Source of the DNA: an uncultured Clostridia bacterium
Lineage (GTDB): Bacteria; Bacillota; Clostridia; TANB77; CAG-508
Direction: 5' to 3'
Assembly: GCA_948934525.1 (NCBI GenBank)
Contig: CAQZSK010000026.1
Span: 1-7,096 of the forward strand
Length of the DNA: 7,096 bases
Shown: positions 5,338-7,096 of the stretch, in pieces
Layout: every line of letters starts with the position of its first letter
Numbering within the stretch: the stretch's first letter is position 1
Notes under the pieces: generated by a model
Told to the model about the DNA's origin: nothing
The model's input: the letters and a program-made list of their open reading frames with translations, nothing else
The model's database searches: none
Translations under genes and position numbers: made by a program

Positions 5338-6723
5338 ATGTTTCTGAAAAAAATCTCAATTACTAATTATAAATTATTTAATCAAGAATTTATTGTTGAT
5401 AATTTTAATATACCAGATGGAATACAAGAAGGTACAGGATTAACAATGATTGTTGGCGAAAATGGATGTGGAAAAACTACAATTTTAGACTCAATTGCCA
5501 TTTCAATGCTAGATTATAAAGCGGATTCTTTCAATATATATGATTTTAATGAATTAAATAAAGATGTAAATATTATTTTTTATTCTAACGAAGAATTTGA
5601 TGTTAAAGGTACTATGCCAAATTCAGATTTTAAATCTATTGGTTTCAAATTCAATGCTAAATTAAGAAATAAAACTCAAAAAAATTTTCTGCTATCACCA
5701 ACTGTGTATGATCAACAATACATAAGTAGTAATCCAGATAAACCAAAAAAAGGTAGTCCTGATTTAAGATTAGGTGTAAATAATCCTTTTTCTGGAAAAA
5801 GATTCAATGAAACTGATATATTATATTTAGATAAAAATAGATTATTTCAAACAAAATCAGGAACGTACAACAATACACGATTTGACCGTTTAATGAACGA
5901 TTTCAATTTTCAGTATATTAAAAAAAGTGATAAAATTGAAGATTTAAACATCGAATTAAATGATAAAGTAAAAAAAGATAAAATAGAAAATACTTTTTTA
6001 GAAAATGCAATAAAAAAATTTGAAACAATAAGTGGTTATCATGTATGGCTCGACTTTATAGATAATTATAGACCATTTAAAAATTCCTCTTTTGTTTTAA
6101 AAGAAAATGATAATATCCAAATTCCATTATCTAGTATTGGTTCTGGATTCGAAATGATGTTTTCACTTATTTATTCTTATTATTTAGCAAAGCAAAATGA
6201 TAAAAAATTAATCATAATGATAGATGAACCTGAACTTCATTTACATCCTGATATTCAAAAAAAATTTGTAGATTTTCTTTTAGAAATATCTAAAGATACT
6301 CAAATAATATTAACAACACATTCTCCTGTTTTAGTTAAACAGTTAATGTATAATGAATTTGTTAAAAGTATAGTTGTTCATAATGATAAAACTATATCAA
6401 GCATAAATGATTTAAAATTAACTTATTTATCATCTAATGAAATAAACTATATTGCATTTGGATTAGCAACAGAAGAATACCATAATGAACTTTATGAAGA
6501 AATAAAAAGTTTAAATGGACCTACTTTGGGAATTAAAGAATTTGATAATAATTTTTTTGTAACAATTAAAAATCAACCAAAAATATACTCTTGGAAAAAT
6601 AGTCCTAATCAAGTTAGTATACATACTTTTATTAGAAACCAGATTCATCATAGAAAAGATAATGGTAAAGCAAATTATAATGATTTAAAAACGTCAATTG
6701 AATTTATGAGAAAATGTTTATAA
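5338..6723 (+). CDS. AAA ATPase (ABC/OLD/SMC type) with C-terminal HEPN-like RNxxHH motif
   Basis: A 461-residue cytoplasmic protein. The N-terminus (MFLKKISITNYKLF) is typical of RecF/OLD/SMC-like ATPases. Walker A is GENGCGKTT (40-48). A degenerate ABC signature LSSIGSGFE lies at 264-272, Walker B IIMIDEPELHLHP at 292-304 with D296 and E297, and the H-loop TTHSP at 326-330, so the ATPase appears complete. Residues 50-260 are an insert with charged helical stretches. The C-terminal 80 residues are not ATPase; they carry IHTFIRNQIHHRKDN (428-442), where R433 and H438 form the RX4H motif of HEPN ribonucleases, with the usual polar residue after the arginine. No TOPRIM domain follows. This suggests an ATPase-controlled RNA-cutting effector as in abortive-infection proteins of the PrrC/RloC type, but the family name is not certain. 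AAAGGAG (5323-5329) precedes the ATG. It is transcribed divergently from the regulator operon across the ATGTCG repeats. No toxin-neutralising partner is seen directly downstream. Confidence 0.85.
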   Translation: MFLKKISITNYKLFNQEFIVDNFNIPDGIQEGTGLTMIVGENGCGKTTILDSIAISMLDYKADSFNIYDFNELNKDVNIIFYSNEEFDVKGTMPNSDFKSIGFKFNAKLRNKTQKNFLLSPTVYDQQYISSNPDKPKKGSPDLRLGVNNPFSGKRFNETDILYLDKNRLFQTKSGTYNNTRFDRLMNDFNFQYIKKSDKIEDLNIELNDKVKKDKIENTFLENAIKKFETISGYHVWLDFIDNYRPFKNSSFVLKENDNIQIPLSSIGSGFEMMFSLIYSYYLAKQNDKKLIIMIDEPELHLHPDIQKKFVDFLLEISKDTQIILTTHSPVLVKQLMYNEFVKSIVVHNDKTISSINDLKLTYLSSNEINYIAFGLATEEYHNELYEEIKSLNGPTLGIKEFDNNFFVTIKNQPKIYSWKNSPNQVSIHTFIRNQIHHRKDNGKANYNDLKTSIEFMRKCL

Positions 6724-6810
6724 GATTATTGTATTTAAAAAATATTGCGTTACAATTAATACATCAAATACAAATGAATTTGTTGTTTAAAGTGTGTGCA
6801 TAACCCCTTT

Positions 6811-6931
6811 TGTAATCGCTCCATTAATGTGTGAAACTAGAACACCGTCAAACGTGTTCTATTTTTCTACCCATATATAGCGATTAATAGTGATATTAGT
6901 TGCTTTTTTCTTGGAGAAAGGAGCGATTGTA
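6811..6931 (+). promoter_or_regulatory. structured leader with alternative pairing that can hide a ribosome binding site
   Basis: AATCGCTCC (6814-6822) is the perfect complement of GGAGCGATT (6920-6928), which contains the Shine-Dalgarno of the next ORF; G-U pairs extend it to 12 base pairs reaching the A of the start codon (6811-6822 with 6920-6931). The same strand segment, as TAATCGCT (6813-6820), can instead pair perfectly with AGCGATTA (6879-6886), leaving the ribosome binding site free. An intrinsic terminator hairpin (6838-6866) lies inside both structures. The pairings are directly visible; a regulatory switch is inference. Confidence 0.5.
6838..6866 (+). terminator. intrinsic terminator downstream of the AAA ATPase gene
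   Basis: TAGAACAC (6838-6845) and GTGTTCTA (6854-6861) form an 8-bp stem with an eight-base loop followed by five Ts. It is 115 bases after the ATPase stop codon and 65 bases before the start of the 51-residue ORF. It may end the ATPase transcript, act as an attenuator for the small ORF, or both. Confidence 0.75.
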
Positions 6932-7086
6932 TGACTAAAGAATATCTAACATTTCCAACGGCACTTGAATACACTATAAAACGCAAAACTAACAAGACAA
7001 TAGATATTTCCTTTTATGGTGGTAGTTCAATACAGAATAGCATATTTAATCGAAACAATAACAGTTCAGTGAACTGTTATTGTTAG
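6931..7086 (+). CDS. small protein, 51 aa, unknown function
   Basis: Runs from MTKEYLTFPT through LEYTIKRKTN and DISFYGGSS to NCYC, with a TAG stop. A strong AAAGGAG (6917-6923) lies seven bases before the ATG, and the codon use is less AT-skewed than in the other genes, suggesting a separate origin. The middle (YTIKRKTNKTIDISFY) looks like paired beta strands. I cannot name the family; small proteins encoded next to site-specific recombinases in clostridial mobile elements are one loose comparison. The last ten codons lie inside a perfect palindrome, so this C-terminus may have been created by that sequence rather than belong to the ancestral protein. Its translation may be controlled by the upstream leader. 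Confidence 0.55.
   Translation: MTKEYLTFPTALEYTIKRKTNKTIDISFYGGSSIQNSIFNRNNNSSVNCYC
7054..7084. repeat. perfect 31-bp palindrome
   Basis: Two 15-base arms, AACAATAACAGTTCA (7054-7068) and TGAACTGTTATTGTT (7070-7084), are exact reverse complements around G7069. It covers the 3' end of the 51-residue ORF and its stop codon begins in the last base. There is no T tract after it on the plus strand. Possible roles are a recombinase or replication-protein binding site, an mRNA 3' hairpin, or an operator for the gene to the right of the window. Confidence 0.85.
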
Positions 7087-7096
7087 GGGTATAATT

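Noticed and set aside
6729..6773. Inverted repeat TTGTATTT/AAATACAA as the ATPase terminator
   Set aside because: The loop is about 29 bases, the stem has only one G-C pair and no T tract follows; the hairpin at 6838-6866 is a much better terminator.
6931..7086. Assignment of the 51-residue protein to the TnpW transposon-protein family
   Set aside because: Only a loose impression of size and strand pattern supports it; the typical motifs cannot be confirmed.

Overview
The window is very AT-rich, with AT-biased codon use, AGGAGG-type ribosome binding sites and TAA/TGA/TAG stops. This fits a low-GC Bacillota such as a clostridial or erysipelotrichial lineage; the species cannot be named from sequence alone. 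No tRNA, rRNA, CRISPR array, transposase or integrase is visible. The mix of genes (Xre repressor, AlbA_2 regulator, defence-like ATPase, broken genes, small ORFs with structured leaders) looks like an accessory region or mobile-element cargo, but no element end can be proven.

Left part (1-1121, + strand): a possible terminator of an off-window gene, a 55-residue helical protein (100-267), then a membrane-anchored Xre-family repressor (351-866) with its own promoter. A hairpin-rich spacer (869-1121) separates it from a convergent operon.

Middle (5167 down to 1163, - strand): a four-gene operon with a good promoter at 5190-5218 and a strong terminator at 1122-1158. In order of transcription it encodes an AlbA_2/GHKL/winged-helix regulator (437 aa, intact), a uracil-DNA glycosylase-superfamily protein interrupted by an in-frame TAG after 19 codons, an HD-domain phosphohydrolase cut by a one-base frameshift, and a protein joining a SpoT/MESH1-like HD hydrolase to a P-loop nucleotide-kinase-like domain. 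The kinase protein's frame also carries the lost C-terminal half of the HD protein. A Shine-Dalgarno and ATG at 2506 suggest that the ancestral kinase gene started there. The operon is centred on nucleotides: base excision, two metal hydrolases and a kinase.

Right part (5168-7096, + strand): a divergent spacer with four ATGTCG repeats at exact 11-bp spacing, probably the shared operator of the regulator. It is followed by a 461-aa ABC/OLD-type AAA ATPase whose C-terminus carries an RNxxHH (RX4H) motif typical of HEPN ribonucleases. After it comes a leader in which one strand segment can pair either with a spacer element or with the ribosome binding site of a 51-residue ORF (6931-7086). That ORF ends inside a perfect 31-bp palindrome.

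Working interpretation: a regulated nucleotide-metabolism operon facing a HEPN-type ATPase across a shared operator, compatible with an antiviral or stress cassette, in which two operon genes appear to be decaying. Family assignments rest on visible motifs; the system-level function is inference.
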